DNA of 64,000 bases from Sphingomonas trueperi (GTDB taxonomy: Bacteria > Pseudomonadota > Alphaproteobacteria > Sphingomonadales > Sphingomonadaceae). Shown piece by piece: positions 38,581 to 47,772 of the stretch. A program made the position numbers and the translations under genes. The DNA is taken from NCBI RefSeq assembly GCF_011927635.1, contig NZ_JAATJB010000001.1, positions 620,001 to 684,000 of the forward strand. The letters run 5' to 3'. Below the pieces are notes generated by a model, which saw only the letters and a list, made by a program, of their open reading frames with translations, ran no database searches and was not told the DNA's origin. Within the stretch, counting starts at the first letter, position 1; every line of letters starts with the position of its first letter.

Positions 38581-38893
38581 CAGCGGCGGAGGCGACCGAG
38601 GCGCAGCACCGCGAACCCGCCACCGGAATCTGGCCATCGTCCGCGTTGCGCAGGTCGCACCGCTCCAGGTCGCGCTGCAGTGTTACAACTCTGCGTCGTT
38701 GCTGATGGATGTCGACGCGGCCGCTGGTGTCGAAGAAATCGGGGCGCGGCGTTTGCCCCTCATCTTCTTCCTGCACGCGTTGTCGGCCGATTCCGCTACC
38801 ACCGTGCGACAAGCTGTCTGAGAGAGAACTTGACACGCAAACCGGATGCTTCCACGGAGGCCCGGGCAAAGTCATCTTAGTTACTGGAATATC
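38581..38893. other. 313-bp leader region of the polysaccharide locus
   Basis: No convincing gene is present. A perfect TTGACA at 38830-38835 has no -10 match at 16-18 bp. Base composition falls towards the right (GTTACTGGAATATCATG), continuing into the first 200 bp of ddhA, which suggests that the boundary of acquired DNA lies here. The region must hold the promoter of the ddhABC genes. Confidence 0.4.
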
Positions 38894-39667
38894 ATGTCGG
38901 TCAAAGCAGTTATCCTAGCCGGGGGGCTGGGAACCCGCCTAGGCGAAGAGACGTCCGTGCGTCCCAAGCCGATGGTGGAAGTGGGCGGGATGCCGATTCT
39001 GTGGCATATAATGAAGATTTATTCCAGCCATGGAATCAATGATTTCGTGATCTGCCTCGGGTACAAGGGGTATATGATCAAGGAGTATTTCGCCAATTAC
39101 TTCTTGCATACTGCCGACGTGACGCTGGACCTCTCCAAGAACAGCATGGAGGTTCACCAGAACTGGAGCGAGCCGTGGCGCATCACGCTCGTCGAGACCG
39201 GCATGGACGCGATGACCGGCGGTCGCCTGCGCGCCGTTCGCCAGTATCTGGAGCCGGGCACGCCCTTCTGCTTCACTTATGGCGACGGAGTCGCCGATAT
39301 CGACGTGACGGCGCAGCTCGCCTTCCACCGTGCGCATGGCCGCAAGGCGACGATCACCGCGGTCGCACCTCCAGGGCGCTTCGGTGCGCTTGAGTTCGAG
39401 GGTGACAGCGTACGCAGCTTCGTCGAGAAGCCGGCCGGCGACGGCGGGCTGATCAACGGCGGCTTCTTCGTGCTCGATCCCTCGGTGGTCGACCTCATCG
39501 ACGCGCCCGAGACGATCTGGGAGCGCGAGCCGCTGGAGCGCCTGGCATCGTCGGGCGAGCTGATGGGCTATCGCCATGACGGCTTCTGGCAGCCGATGGA
39601 CACGCTGCGCGACAAGCAGCACCTCGAAGCGCTTTGGGCGCAGGGAGCTCCCTGGAAGTCATGGTAA
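38894..39667 (+). CDS. rfbF: Glucose-1-phosphate cytidylyltransferase (DdhA/RfbF)
   Basis: This 257-aa nucleotidyltransferase makes CDP-glucose, the first step to CDP-3,6-dideoxyhexoses. It shows the pyrophosphorylase signature AGGLGTRLGEETSVRPKPMV (from residue 9), GDGVADID metal-binding region, and RFGALEFEG. A typical family block, IMKIYSSHGINDFVICLGYKGYMIKEY, is encoded by clearly AT-richer codons than neighbouring genes, a sign of transfer. It overlaps rfbG by seven bases. Confidence 0.95.
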   Translation: MSVKAVILAGGLGTRLGEETSVRPKPMVEVGGMPILWHIMKIYSSHGINDFVICLGYKGYMIKEYFANYFLHTADVTLDLSKNSMEVHQNWSEPWRITLVETGMDAMTGGRLRAVRQYLEPGTPFCFTYGDGVADIDVTAQLAFHRAHGRKATITAVAPPGRFGALEFEGDSVRSFVEKPAGDGGLINGGFFVLDPSVVDLIDAPETIWEREPLERLASSGELMGYRHDGFWQPMDTLRDKQHLEALWAQGAPWKSW

Positions 39668-40734
39668 ACGAAGATTTCTGGCGTGGCCGCAGGGTATTCC
39701 TGACCGGCCACACCGGGTTCAAGGGCAGCTGGCTGGCCTTGTGGTTGACCCGCATGGGCGCCGAGGTCACCGGCTTCTCGCTGCCGGCGGAGCCGGTCAG
39801 CCTGTTCCGCCAGGCCGGGATCGCCGACATGGTCACCCATGTCGAAGGCGATATCCGCGACATGGCGGCGGTGGAGGCGGCGATGGCCGCGGCGCAACCG
39901 GAGGTGGTGTTCCACCTTGCCGCGCAGCCGCTGGTGCGCCTCTCCTACGAGACGCCGGTCGAGACCTTCGCCACCAACGTGCAGGGCACCGCGCACGTGC
40001 TCGACGCCTGCCGCCGGGTCGACGGGCTGCAGGCGATCGTCTGCGTCACCAGCGACAAATGCTACGAAAACCGTGAATGGGTCTGGCCCTATCGCGAGAG
40101 CGACCCGATGGGCGGCTACGACCCGTACAGCGCCAGCAAGGGCGCGGCGGAGCTGATCATCGCGGCCTATCGCCGCAGCTTCTTCGCGAACGGGCCGCAA
40201 CTCGCCTCGGTGCGCGCGGGCAACGTCATCGGCGGCGGGGACTGGGCGGCGGACCGGCTGATCCCGGACATCATCCGCGCGCTGATCGCGGGCGAGGCGC
40301 CGTTCATCCGCTCGCCGGGTTCGATCCGGCCGTGGCAGCACGTGCTCGAGGCGCTGGGCGGCTATCTGATGATCGCGCAGCACCTCGCCGCGGGCGAGGC
40401 CTGGGCGGCGACCGGCTGGAACTTCGGCCCGGCCGACGACGATACCCAGCCGGTGCGCTGGATCGCCGATCGCATGTGCGCCGCCTGGGGTGGCGCCAGC
40501 TGGCGCACGGAGGAGCAGGCGCAACTGCACGAGGCGAAGATCCTCAAGCTCGATTGCTCGAAGGCGCGCACCGAACTCGGCTGGCGCCCGGCGCTGCGGC
40601 TGGAAGAAGCGCTGCGCTACATCGTCGACTGGCACCGTGCCGTCGCCGATGGCGGAAATGCGTTTGAAACATCGAGTGCCCAATTGGACGCATATCGCCA
40701 GCAGCTGGACCGCGTGCTGGCGGGGAGAAAGTAG
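39661..40734 (+). CDS. rfbG: CDP-glucose 4,6-dehydratase (DdhB/RfbG)
   Basis: The 357-aa short-chain dehydrogenase-type enzyme turns CDP-glucose into CDP-4-keto-6-deoxyglucose. NAD is bound by GHTGFKGSW (residues 16-24); the catalytic pair is in YDPYSASK, with [10 protein letters not shown] just before. [19 protein letters not shown] and [14 protein letters not shown] are diagnostic of RfbG rather than GDP- or dTDP-specific relatives. Its ATG overlaps the stop of rfbF. Confidence 0.95.
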   Translation: MVNEDFWRGRRVFLTGHTGFKGSWLALWLTRMGAEVTGFSLPAEPVSLFRQAGIADMVTHVEGDIRDMAAVEAAMAAAQPEVVFHLAAQPLVRLSYETPVETFATNVQGTAHVLDACRRVDGLQAIVCVTSDKCYENREWVWPYRESDPMGGYDPYSASKGAAELIIAAYRRSFFANGPQLASVRAGNVIGGGDWAADRLIPDIIRALIAGEAPFIRSPGSIRPWQHVLEALGGYLMIAQHLAAGEAWAATGWNFGPADDDTQPVRWIADRMCAAWGGASWRTEEQAQLHEAKILKLDCSKARTELGWRPALRLEEALRYIVDWHRAVADGGNAFETSSAQLDAYRQQLDRVLAGRK

Positions 40735-40738
40735 GATC

Positions 40739-42100
40739 ATGACTGTTCAGGAACTGGCTGCCAACCCGGCTGCGCTGGCCGAAGATTGCGACGAGGGCCA
40801 GCTTCGCTCGCTGATCCTCAACCTGACCGAGGAATATGCCCGGCGCTTCCACGCGCCCAAGACCTTCATCCCCGGCGAGAGCCTGGTGCCGGTCTCGGGC
40901 AAGGTCTATGATTCGAGCGACATGCGGAATCTCGTCGATTCCTCGCTCGACTTCTGGCTGACCACCGGCCGCTTCAACGAGGAATTCGAGGCCAAGCTGG
41001 CCAAGCGTCTGGGCGTCGCGCACGCGCTGACCACCAACAGCGGTTCGTCGGCGAACCTGCTGGCGCTGTCGACGCTGACCTCGCATTATTTCCGCGGGGA
41101 CGCGCTGAAGGCGGGCGACGAGGTCATCACCGTCGCCACCGGATTCCCGACCACGGTCAACCCGTCGCTGCAGTACGGCCTGACCCCGGTGTTCGTCGAC
41201 GTCGACATCCCGACCTACAACATCAAGCCCGAGATGATCGAGGCGGCGGTCAGCGACAAGACCCGCGCGATCATGATCGCGCACACGCTGGGCAACCCGT
41301 TCGACCTCGCCGAGGTGATGCGCGTCGCCGAGAAGTATAATCTCTGGGTCGTCGAGGATTGCTGCGACGCGCTGGGCGCCACCTATAACGGCCAGGGCGT
41401 CGGCACCTTCGGCCATATCGGCACGCTCAGCTTCTACCCGGCGCACCACATCACCATGGGTGAAGGCGGCGCGGTGTTCACCGACAAGCCGCGCCTGAAG
41501 CGCGTGATCGAATCGATGCGCGACTGGGGCCGCGACTGCTGGTGCCAGCCGGGCCAGGACAATACCTGCGGCAAGCGCTTCGCCCGCAAGCTCGGCACGC
41601 TGCCGATGGGCTATGACCACAAGTACACCTATGGTCACGCCGGCTACAACCTGAAGATCACCGACATGCAGGCGGCCGTCGGCCTCTCGCAGCTCGGCCA
41701 TCTCGACGGGTTCATCGCCGCGCGCGCCCGCAACTTCGCCGGTCTCACCGAGCGGCTGCGTGCGCACGAGGACGTGTTCATCCTGCCGGAGGCGACGCCC
41801 AACAGCGAGCCGTCCTGGTTCGGCTTCCCGATCACGATCCGTCCGGAAAGCGGCATCGATCGCGAGGCGCTGGTCCAGTATCTCAACGAGAAGAAGATCG
41901 GCACGCGCCTGCTGTTCGGCGGCAACCTGCTGCGCCAGCCCTATATGAAGGGCCGCAACTACCGCGTGGTCGGCGATCTCACCAATGCGGATCTGGTTAC
42001 CACCAACACCTTCTGGATCGGCGTCTATCCGGGGCTGACCGCCGATCATCTCGACTATATCGTCGAGCAGATCGCGCTCTTCCTGCGTCAGGGCGCCTGA
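40739..42100 (+). CDS. rfbH: CDP-4-keto-6-deoxyglucose-3-dehydrase (E1, DdhC/RfbH)
   Basis: This 453-aa PMP/[2Fe-2S] enzyme removes the C3 hydroxyl of CDP-4-keto-6-deoxyglucose. In [14 protein letters not shown] the lysine of normal aminotransferases is replaced by His236, the hallmark of E1. Cysteines for the iron-sulfur centre are visible at [28 protein letters not shown] and [13 protein letters not shown] complete the fold. E1 needs an E3 reductase (RfbI/DdhD), which is not adjacent. A hairpin follows the stop. Confidence 0.95.
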   Translation: MTVQELAANPAALAEDCDEGQLRSLILNLTEEYARRFHAPKTFIPGESLVPVSGKVYDSSDMRNLVDSSLDFWLTTGRFNEEFEAKLAKRLGVAHALTTNSGSSANLLALSTLTSHYFRGDALKAGDEVITVATGFPTTVNPSLQYGLTPVFVDVDIPTYNIKPEMIEAAVSDKTRAIMIAHTLGNPFDLAEVMRVAEKYNLWVVEDCCDALGATYNGQGVGTFGHIGTLSFYPAHHITMGEGGAVFTDKPRLKRVIESMRDWGRDCWCQPGQDNTCGKRFARKLGTLPMGYDHKYTYGHAGYNLKITDMQAAVGLSQLGHLDGFIAARARNFAGLTERLRAHEDVFILPEATPNSEPSWFGFPITIRPESGIDREALVQYLNEKKIGTRLLFGGNLLRQPYMKGRNYRVVGDLTNADLVTTNTFWIGVYPGLTADHLDYIVEQIALFLRQGA

Positions 42101-42115
42101 CGCACGCGTGACAGG

Positions 42116-42144
42116 GCCGGGTGGCGCAGGCGGGCGCCCCCGGC
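42116..42144 (+). other. Stem-loop after rfbH
   Basis: GCCGG-GT-GGCGC pairs with GCGCC-C-CCGGC around AGGCGG, with one small internal bulge. There is no T-run. In the 179-bp gap before the ThDP gene it may attenuate or protect the upstream transcript; TACAAT at 42232-42237 is a possible -10 of a second promoter but lacks a -35. Confidence 0.4.
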
Positions 42145-42279
42145 AGACAGGTACCAGCAAAGGGCCGGTACGTTCGGTCAAATCCCGTAGACAAACATCA
42201 ACGATATCGGGCCGGTTAAGGAACTCGCATCTACAATGATGAGGATCTTCACGGCAAAAAGTGAGCTGGTTCGAATAGC

Positions 42280-44124
42280 ATGGCAAAAACGCGCGTAGCC
42301 GATCTCATCGCCCGGATGCTCGTGGAGCACGGGATCACCGACTGCTTCATGCTCACGGGCGGCGGTGCGATGCACCTGAACGATGCCTTCGGCCGAGAGA
42401 AGGGCCTGAAGAAGGTCTTCACCCATCACGAGCAAGCCGCCGCGATCGCGGCCGAGGCCTATTGTCGTCTTTCCGGTACGCCCGCAGTCGTTAACGTGAC
42501 CACCGGTCCGGGCGGCGTCAATGCGCTCAATGGTGTATATGGCGCGTATGTCGATTCGATCGGCATGATCGTCGTGTCGGGGCAGGTGAAGCGCGAGACC
42601 TATGCCGGCAACTATCCGGCGATCCCGCTGCGCCAGCTGGGCGACCAGGAAGTCGACATCGTCTCCATGGTGCGCGGCATCACCAAATATGCCGTGGTGC
42701 TCAACGATCCGCTCGACACCCGCAAGGTCGTCGAAAAGGCGATCCACCTGGCGCGCCGGGGGCGGCCGGGTCCGGTATGGATCGACGTGCCGATCGACGT
42801 GCAGGCGGCCCCGGTCGATTTCGACGCGCTTGAGCCGTTCGATCCCGCCAGCCTGGACGAAGCGGGCGAAGTGCCGAACAACCGCGCCGAACTCGGCCTG
42901 CTCGAAGGTGCAGCGCTCGAGGCGGAAGTCGCAGCGACGCTGGCTGAGCTTTGCGCCGCCGAGCGGCCGGTCGTGCTGGTCGGTGCGGGCGTCCGGATCT
43001 CGGGCCAGCATGCCGAGTTCCTGCGCTTCGTCGAGCGCCTCGGCGTGCCGGTGGTGACCGGCTGGAACGCGCACGACACGCTGCCCAACGCCCACTCGCT
43101 CTATGTCGGCCGGCCCGGTACCGTGGGCGATCGCGGCGGCAATTTCGCGGTGCAGACCGCGGACTATGTCCTCGTGCTCGGCTCGCGCCTCAATATCCGC
43201 CAGATCAGCTACAACTGGCAGAGCTTCGCCCGCAACGCGCGCGTCGCGATGGTCGAGATCGACGGGGCCGAGCTGGCCAAGCCGACGCTCAATCTCCACC
43301 GTCCGATCCATGCCGATCTCCGCGCCTTCTTCGCGGTCGCCGCGGCGCTGCCGCTGCCGGAAGACGACAAGGCCGAGGCACGCGCCGCCTTTCTGGCGCG
43401 CAGCCGCGAGCGCGCGGCGCGCTATCCGGTGGTCCTCCCCGAATATTGGGAGACCGACGGGCTGATCAATCCGTATGTCTTCGGCGAGCTGCTGTTCCGC
43501 GAGCTGGAGGAAGGCGACATCATCGTCTCCGGCGACGGCACGGCGTGCGTCACCATGTTCCAGGCGGCGAACCTCAAGGAAGGCCAGCGCCTGTTCACCA
43601 ACTCGGGCTGCGCGTCGATGGGCTATGACCTGCCGGCGGCGATCGGCGCCTATCAGGCGGGCGGCGGCCGGCGGATCATCTGCCTTGCCGGCGACGGCAG
43701 CATCATGATGAACCTGCAGGAGCTGCAGACCATCGTCGGCCAGCAGCTGCCGGTGAAGATCTTCGTGCTGAACAACGACGGCTATCACTCGATTCGCCAG
43801 TCGCAGCAGAACCACTTCCCCGACAACATCGTCGGCTGCGGCCCCGACAGCGGCCTGTCCTTCCCCAATTTCGCCAAGCTGGCGGCGGGCTTCGGCCTGC
43901 CTTCGTCCAACGTCGCGACGCATGCCGATCTTTCGGCGGCGATCCGCGCCACGCTGGACGGCGAGGGCGCGCAGCTGTGCGAAGTGATGATCGACAAGCG
44001 GCAGGAATTCGCGCCGAAGCTCAGTTCGCGGCGCCTGGAGGACGGCACGATGGTGTCGCCGACGCTCGAGGATCTTTCGCCCTTCCTCCCGCGGGAGGAA
44101 CTGGCCGAGGCGATGCGCCCGTGA
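42280..44124 (+). CDS. ThDP-dependent acetolactate synthase-like enzyme, candidate branched-sugar synthase
   Basis: The 614-aa protein has all three domains of the acetolactate synthase fold: an N-terminal PYR domain with the catalytic Glu in THHEQAAAIAAEAYCR (about residue 51), a middle domain, and a PP domain with GDGTACVTMFQAANL and the ThDP motif GDGSIMMNLQEL ending in LNNDGYHSI. It follows rfbFGH and precedes a HAD protein and a reductase. In yersiniose synthesis YerE, of this fold, adds the two-carbon unit of pyruvate to C4 of CDP-4-keto-3,6-dideoxyglucose. That role is inferred from context; true acetolactate synthase is unlikely because no small subunit follows. Confidence 0.85.
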   Translation: MAKTRVADLIARMLVEHGITDCFMLTGGGAMHLNDAFGREKGLKKVFTHHEQAAAIAAEAYCRLSGTPAVVNVTTGPGGVNALNGVYGAYVDSIGMIVVSGQVKRETYAGNYPAIPLRQLGDQEVDIVSMVRGITKYAVVLNDPLDTRKVVEKAIHLARRGRPGPVWIDVPIDVQAAPVDFDALEPFDPASLDEAGEVPNNRAELGLLEGAALEAEVAATLAELCAAERPVVLVGAGVRISGQHAEFLRFVERLGVPVVTGWNAHDTLPNAHSLYVGRPGTVGDRGGNFAVQTADYVLVLGSRLNIRQISYNWQSFARNARVAMVEIDGAELAKPTLNLHRPIHADLRAFFAVAAALPLPEDDKAEARAAFLARSRERAARYPVVLPEYWETDGLINPYVFGELLFRELEEGDIIVSGDGTACVTMFQAANLKEGQRLFTNSGCASMGYDLPAAIGAYQAGGGRRIICLAGDGSIMMNLQELQTIVGQQLPVKIFVLNNDGYHSIRQSQQNHFPDNIVGCGPDSGLSFPNFAKLAAGFGLPSSNVATHADLSAAIRATLDGEGAQLCEVMIDKRQEFAPKLSSRRLEDGTMVSPTLEDLSPFLPREELAEAMRP

Positions 44125-44783
44125 TCCGGCACGTCATCTTCGACCTCGACGGCACGCTGGTCGACAGCTGTGAGGTCTGCGTCTCGATCCTCACCGGCAT
44201 GATCGGTGATCGTGGCATCATGCACGTGATCGATCCCGTCGAGGCGCGGCTGCACATGAGCAGCGGCGGCGCGGAGATGGTTTCGGCGCTGCTGGGGCCC
44301 GCGCGTCGGCATTTTGCGGACGACCTTGCCGACTTCCGCGCGCGCTACGCCCGTCACGTCACCAAGCGCGAAAGCCTGTTCCCCGGGGTCGCCGCCGGGA
44401 TCGAGCGACTTCACCGGGCCGGGCTGCGCCTGTCGATATGCTCGAACAAGCCGCAAAATCTGGTCGACAAGGTGCTCGAGGATACCGGGCTCGCGCCCTA
44501 TTTCGACGTCGTGGTCGGTGGCCAGCCGGGCCTGCGCCCCAAGCCCGAGCCCGATCTGCTGCGCGCGGTGACCGATCGCCTCGGCTGCGCGCCGCAGGAA
44601 GCGGTGTTCGTGGGCGATAGCGAGCTCGACCATGCGGTCGCGCGGGACGCTGGCATGGGCTTCTACCTGATGACCTATGGCTATGCCGATCCCGAATGGG
44701 ACCCCGGCGAGTCCGACTGTTTCGATTGCTTTTCCACCTTCACCAACGCGTTGTCGGAACGGATAGGCTCGGTCCATGCTTGA
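44121..44783 (+). CDS. HAD-superfamily hydrolase (phosphoglycolate phosphatase-like)
   Basis: The 220-aa product has motif I FDLDGTLVDS, motif II SICSNKPQNL, motif III Lys in RPKPEPDLL and motif IV FVGDSELDHAVA, with a helical C1 cap. It starts with GTG in a GTGA overlap with the ThDP gene and overlaps the following reductase by eight bases, so it is part of the sugar pathway by context. Possible roles are removing phosphate from a sugar precursor or a repair function; the substrate is unknown. Confidence 0.87.
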   Translation: MIRHVIFDLDGTLVDSCEVCVSILTGMIGDRGIMHVIDPVEARLHMSSGGAEMVSALLGPARRHFADDLADFRARYARHVTKRESLFPGVAAGIERLHRAGLRLSICSNKPQNLVDKVLEDTGLAPYFDVVVGGQPGLRPKPEPDLLRAVTDRLGCAPQEAVFVGDSELDHAVARDAGMGFYLMTYGYADPEWDPGESDCFDCFSTFTNALSERIGSVHA

Positions 44784-45720
44784 ACCTGCCGTCGCCCGGC
44801 TTCTGGCGGAGGGCGAGCAGCACATCGTTCTCGCTGGCGCGGGGGGATGGTTGGGGCTGGCCACGCTGGATCTGCTGGAAAAGGCATTGGGCGACCGGCT
44901 CGATGCGCGCGTCTCCTGCTATGGCAGCGCGGCCCGTACGCTGACGCTGCAGAGCGGACGCCAGGTGGTGCAGGCGCCGCTGACGGAGCTGCCGAAGCTG
45001 CAGGCGCAGCGCATCTGGCTGTTCCACTTCGCCTTCCTCACCAAGGACCGCGCGGAGACGCTGAGCGAGGAGGCGTATCGCGCCGCCAACGACGCGATCA
45101 GCGCGACCGTGCTGACGGCAGCGCGAGCCTTGCCGGTGGAGGCGCTGTTCGTTGCCTCCTCGGGCGCGGTGACCAAGATCGACGATCCCCAGGCAAGCCC
45201 GGCGATGCGGCTGTATGGCGAAATGAAGCTGGCGGACGAACGCCGCTTCGCCGCCTGGGCCGAGGAGTCCGGCCGGCGTGCCGTGATCGGCCGAATCTTC
45301 AACATCACCGGGCCATACATCAACAAGCATGCTGCCTATGCGATCGCCAATTTCATCCTTGATGCGCTGGCGCAGCGGCCGATCGCGGTCCGGGCGCCGC
45401 GCGAGGTGTTCCGGGCGTATGTCGCCATCCGCGAACTTGTCTCTCTGATTCTGGCGATGATGGCGGCGGAAGCGTCGGGCGTGGTGCATTTCGATACCGG
45501 CGGTACGGTGCTGGAACTCGGCGCGGTCGCGGCAGCCGTGGCCGAAGCGCTGGGTGGGGCGGGCGTCGAGCGCGCCGCGGTGACCGAAGCGGTGGCAGAT
45601 CGCTATGCCGGCGACGGTGCGGCTTATGCCGCCCTCCTGGCCCATTACGGCATCACACCGGTGCCACTGGACGTGCAAATCCATGAGACGGCGGGGTTTC
45701 TGCGCGGCCGTCATTCCTGA
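44776..45720 (+). CDS. NAD-dependent epimerase/dehydratase family reductase, YerF-like by position
   Basis: The 314-aa extended short-chain dehydrogenase has a nucleotide-binding GAGGWLGLATL (residues 21-31), VASSGAVTKI, catalytic YGEMKLADE with Tyr and Lys, and GRIFNITGPYINKHAAYAI. In yersiniose synthesis a reductase, YerF, reduces the acetyl side chain made by YerE. This gene stands in the corresponding place, after the ThDP enzyme. It could equally be a C4-epimerase/reductase for another dideoxysugar. Confidence 0.82.
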   Translation: MLEPAVARLLAEGEQHIVLAGAGGWLGLATLDLLEKALGDRLDARVSCYGSAARTLTLQSGRQVVQAPLTELPKLQAQRIWLFHFAFLTKDRAETLSEEAYRAANDAISATVLTAARALPVEALFVASSGAVTKIDDPQASPAMRLYGEMKLADERRFAAWAEESGRRAVIGRIFNITGPYINKHAAYAIANFILDALAQRPIAVRAPREVFRAYVAIRELVSLILAMMAAEASGVVHFDTGGTVLELGAVAAAVAEALGGAGVERAAVTEAVADRYAGDGAAYAALLAHYGITPVPLDVQIHETAGFLRGRHS

Positions 45721-45804
45721 CCCGCTCGATGCTGGCCTAGCATTCTGGTGCGTGATAGAGGCGGCGCGGGCGAGCAAGACGATAATCGAAGGATACGAGA
45801 CTAC

Positions 45805-47772
45805 ATGACGGCAATGACCAAGACGGGCAGGCACGCGGGGATGCGTCTTCTTGCCCGCTCTGTATCGGCGAGCGCGTTGCTTCTTGCACCCCTTCCCGCC
45901 TTCGCGCAGCTCATCGATCCGAATTCGATCCCGCGGACCTCGACGGGTGATCAGAACGCTTCCGACCAGCAGCAAAGCGGTCGCAGCGGCCAGAGCGACC
46001 GGACGGACAACAGCCAGACGGCGACGACCTCCAATCCGTACGAGCCGGTTGCGGTACGCGACCCCTCCTCGTCGAACGAGGAATATGGCGATAGCCGGCG
46101 CTCGGGTCCGCGACTCGGCGCCAATGGGCTGCTGGAACTGGACAGTGTCAATCTGAAGAAGCCGGCAGCGCCTGGCGAATTCGAGAAATGGGCGCGCGAC
46201 GCCACCGGCCGCGATCTCAAGCGCTATGGTTCCGATCTGCTGGTCCCCGCCGCCCGCGATTTCGCGGTACCGTCGACGACAACCATTCCGCCGGACTATG
46301 CGCTGAACGTCGGCGATACGGTCTCGATTTCGCTCACTGGCTCGGTCGAGGGCAGCATCGATTCGGTAATCGATCGCGACGGTCGCATCTTCCTGCCCAA
46401 TATCGGTGCGGTAAGCCTGATCGGCGTGCGGTATCGCGATCTCAAGGATCGCATCGCCGCCGCTATTGGTCGCCAGTATCGCGGCTACAACGTCTCGGTG
46501 AGCATCAAGAAGCTGGCCGGCGTCCGCGTCTATGTGACGGGTTTCGCCAACAATCCGGGGGCATATTCGGTCACGAGCCTGTCGACGCTGGTGAACGCGG
46601 TTCTCGCTGCCGGCGGTCCTTCCGGGGGCGGCAGCTTCCGGTCGGTGAAACTGTATCGCAACGGCGCCGAAGTCGCTGACTTCGATTTGTATCAGCTGCT
46701 TCGCAAGGGCAATCGCGCCCAGGATCCGCTGCTGCAGAACGAAGACGTGCTGTTCATTCCGGCGGTCGGCAAGCAGATCGCGGTCATCGGCAGCGTCAAC
46801 GAGGAAGCGATCTACGAGACCCGTCCCGGCGAGAGCCTGGCGGACGTGCTGGCGCTTGCCGGCGGTCCCACCACCCTTGCCGACCCGTCGCGCCTCGTCC
46901 TCTATCGCCAGAGCGACCAAGACACGGTGGGCAGCCGCCTGATCGATATCGCGCTGGCGGGAAGCGAGCGCGCCGAAGGCGGCGATATCGTCCAGTTGCT
47001 GCCGCAGGGATCGCTCACCCGCCCGCTGGAGCGCCAGCAGGCGGTGGTGCGCATCGAGGGCGAAGTAAACCGGCCCGGAAACTATTACGTTCCGCCGAAC
47101 ACGCCGTTCGAGAAGGTGCTGGAAATGGCCGGCGGTATGACCGCGCGCGCCTATGTATACGGCACGCGCTTCTATCGGGAATCCGTCCGCGCCCAGCAGC
47201 GTCGCAGCTTCCGGGAGGCAGTCGATCAGATGGAGGTGACGCTCGCGGCGGCGCCGCTGAATGCCGATCGTATCGTCGATGCTGGCGAGCGGCAGTCGCA
47301 GGTCGCCGCTGCGCGGGCTTTTCTGGAGCAGTTGCGGGCCAAGGAGCCGGACGGCCGGTTGGTGATGGACCTTGCACCCACGGCAGCGGCGCTTCCCGCC
47401 AATCTGGCGCTGGAGAACAATGACCATATCGTCGTGCCTCCGCGCGTTGATACCGTGGGCGTGTTCGGCGCGGTATACCGTCCCGCTTCGTTCCTCCTCA
47501 GCTATGGCAAGCCGCTGCGGGTGAAGGACTATGTCTATCAGGCGGGTGGCGCGATCCGCGGCGCGGACAAGGGCAACATCTTCGTCGTCCGCGCGAATGG
47601 ATCGGTGCTGACGCGGTCGCGCGGCGCCATGTCGGCGAAGGTCTTGCCGGGCGATGTGGTGTTCGTGCCGATCAAGAGCCAGTCGTCGTCGATTCTCGCG
47701 AAGATCCGCGACATCTCAACGATCCTGTTCCAGTTCGGCATCACCGCCGCTGCGCTCGCGGCGATCAACTGA
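45805..47772 (+). CDS. Wza-like outer-membrane polysaccharide export protein with SLBB repeats
   Basis: The 655-aa product has an N-terminal signal sequence (cleavage after PLPAFA near residue 35), a Ser/Gln-rich linker, a Poly_export domain (about 160-245: PPDYALNVGDTVSISLTG, GRIFLPNIGAVSLIG) and several SLBB domains (VYVTGFANNPGAYSV, IAVIGSVNEEAIYETRPGES, VRIEGEVNRPGNYYVPPN, VGVFGAVYRPASF). A C-terminal hydrophobic helix (about 635-655) would span a membrane. It exports capsule or EPS. No lipobox is evident, unlike E. coli Wza. Confidence 0.93.
   Translation: MTAMTKTGRHAGMRLLARSVSASALLLAPLPAFAQLIDPNSIPRTSTGDQNASDQQQSGRSGQSDRTDNSQTATTSNPYEPVAVRDPSSSNEEYGDSRRSGPRLGANGLLELDSVNLKKPAAPGEFEKWARDATGRDLKRYGSDLLVPAARDFAVPSTTTIPPDYALNVGDTVSISLTGSVEGSIDSVIDRDGRIFLPNIGAVSLIGVRYRDLKDRIAAAIGRQYRGYNVSVSIKKLAGVRVYVTGFANNPGAYSVTSLSTLVNAVLAAGGPSGGGSFRSVKLYRNGAEVADFDLYQLLRKGNRAQDPLLQNEDVLFIPAVGKQIAVIGSVNEEAIYETRPGESLADVLALAGGPTTLADPSRLVLYRQSDQDTVGSRLIDIALAGSERAEGGDIVQLLPQGSLTRPLERQQAVVRIEGEVNRPGNYYVPPNTPFEKVLEMAGGMTARAYVYGTRFYRESVRAQQRRSFREAVDQMEVTLAAAPLNADRIVDAGERQSQVAAARAFLEQLRAKEPDGRLVMDLAPTAAALPANLALENNDHIVVPPRVDTVGVFGAVYRPASFLLSYGKPLRVKDYVYQAGGAIRGADKGNIFVVRANGSVLTRSRGAMSAKVLPGDVVFVPIKSQSSSILAKIRDISTILFQFGITAAALAAIN

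Noticed and set aside
38830..38858. TTGACA as the -35 of the polysaccharide locus
   Set aside because: No AT-rich -10 hexamer occurs at 16-18 bp; the bases at that distance are CACGGA.
33452..38893. CRISPR array or toxin-antitoxin pair in the accessory stretch
   Set aside because: No regularly spaced direct repeats and no paired small genes with overlapping ends were seen.
42280..44124. The ThDP gene as a phosphonopyruvate decarboxylase
   Set aside because: The protein has the full three-domain ~600-aa acetolactate synthase layout, and no PEP mutase gene is nearby.
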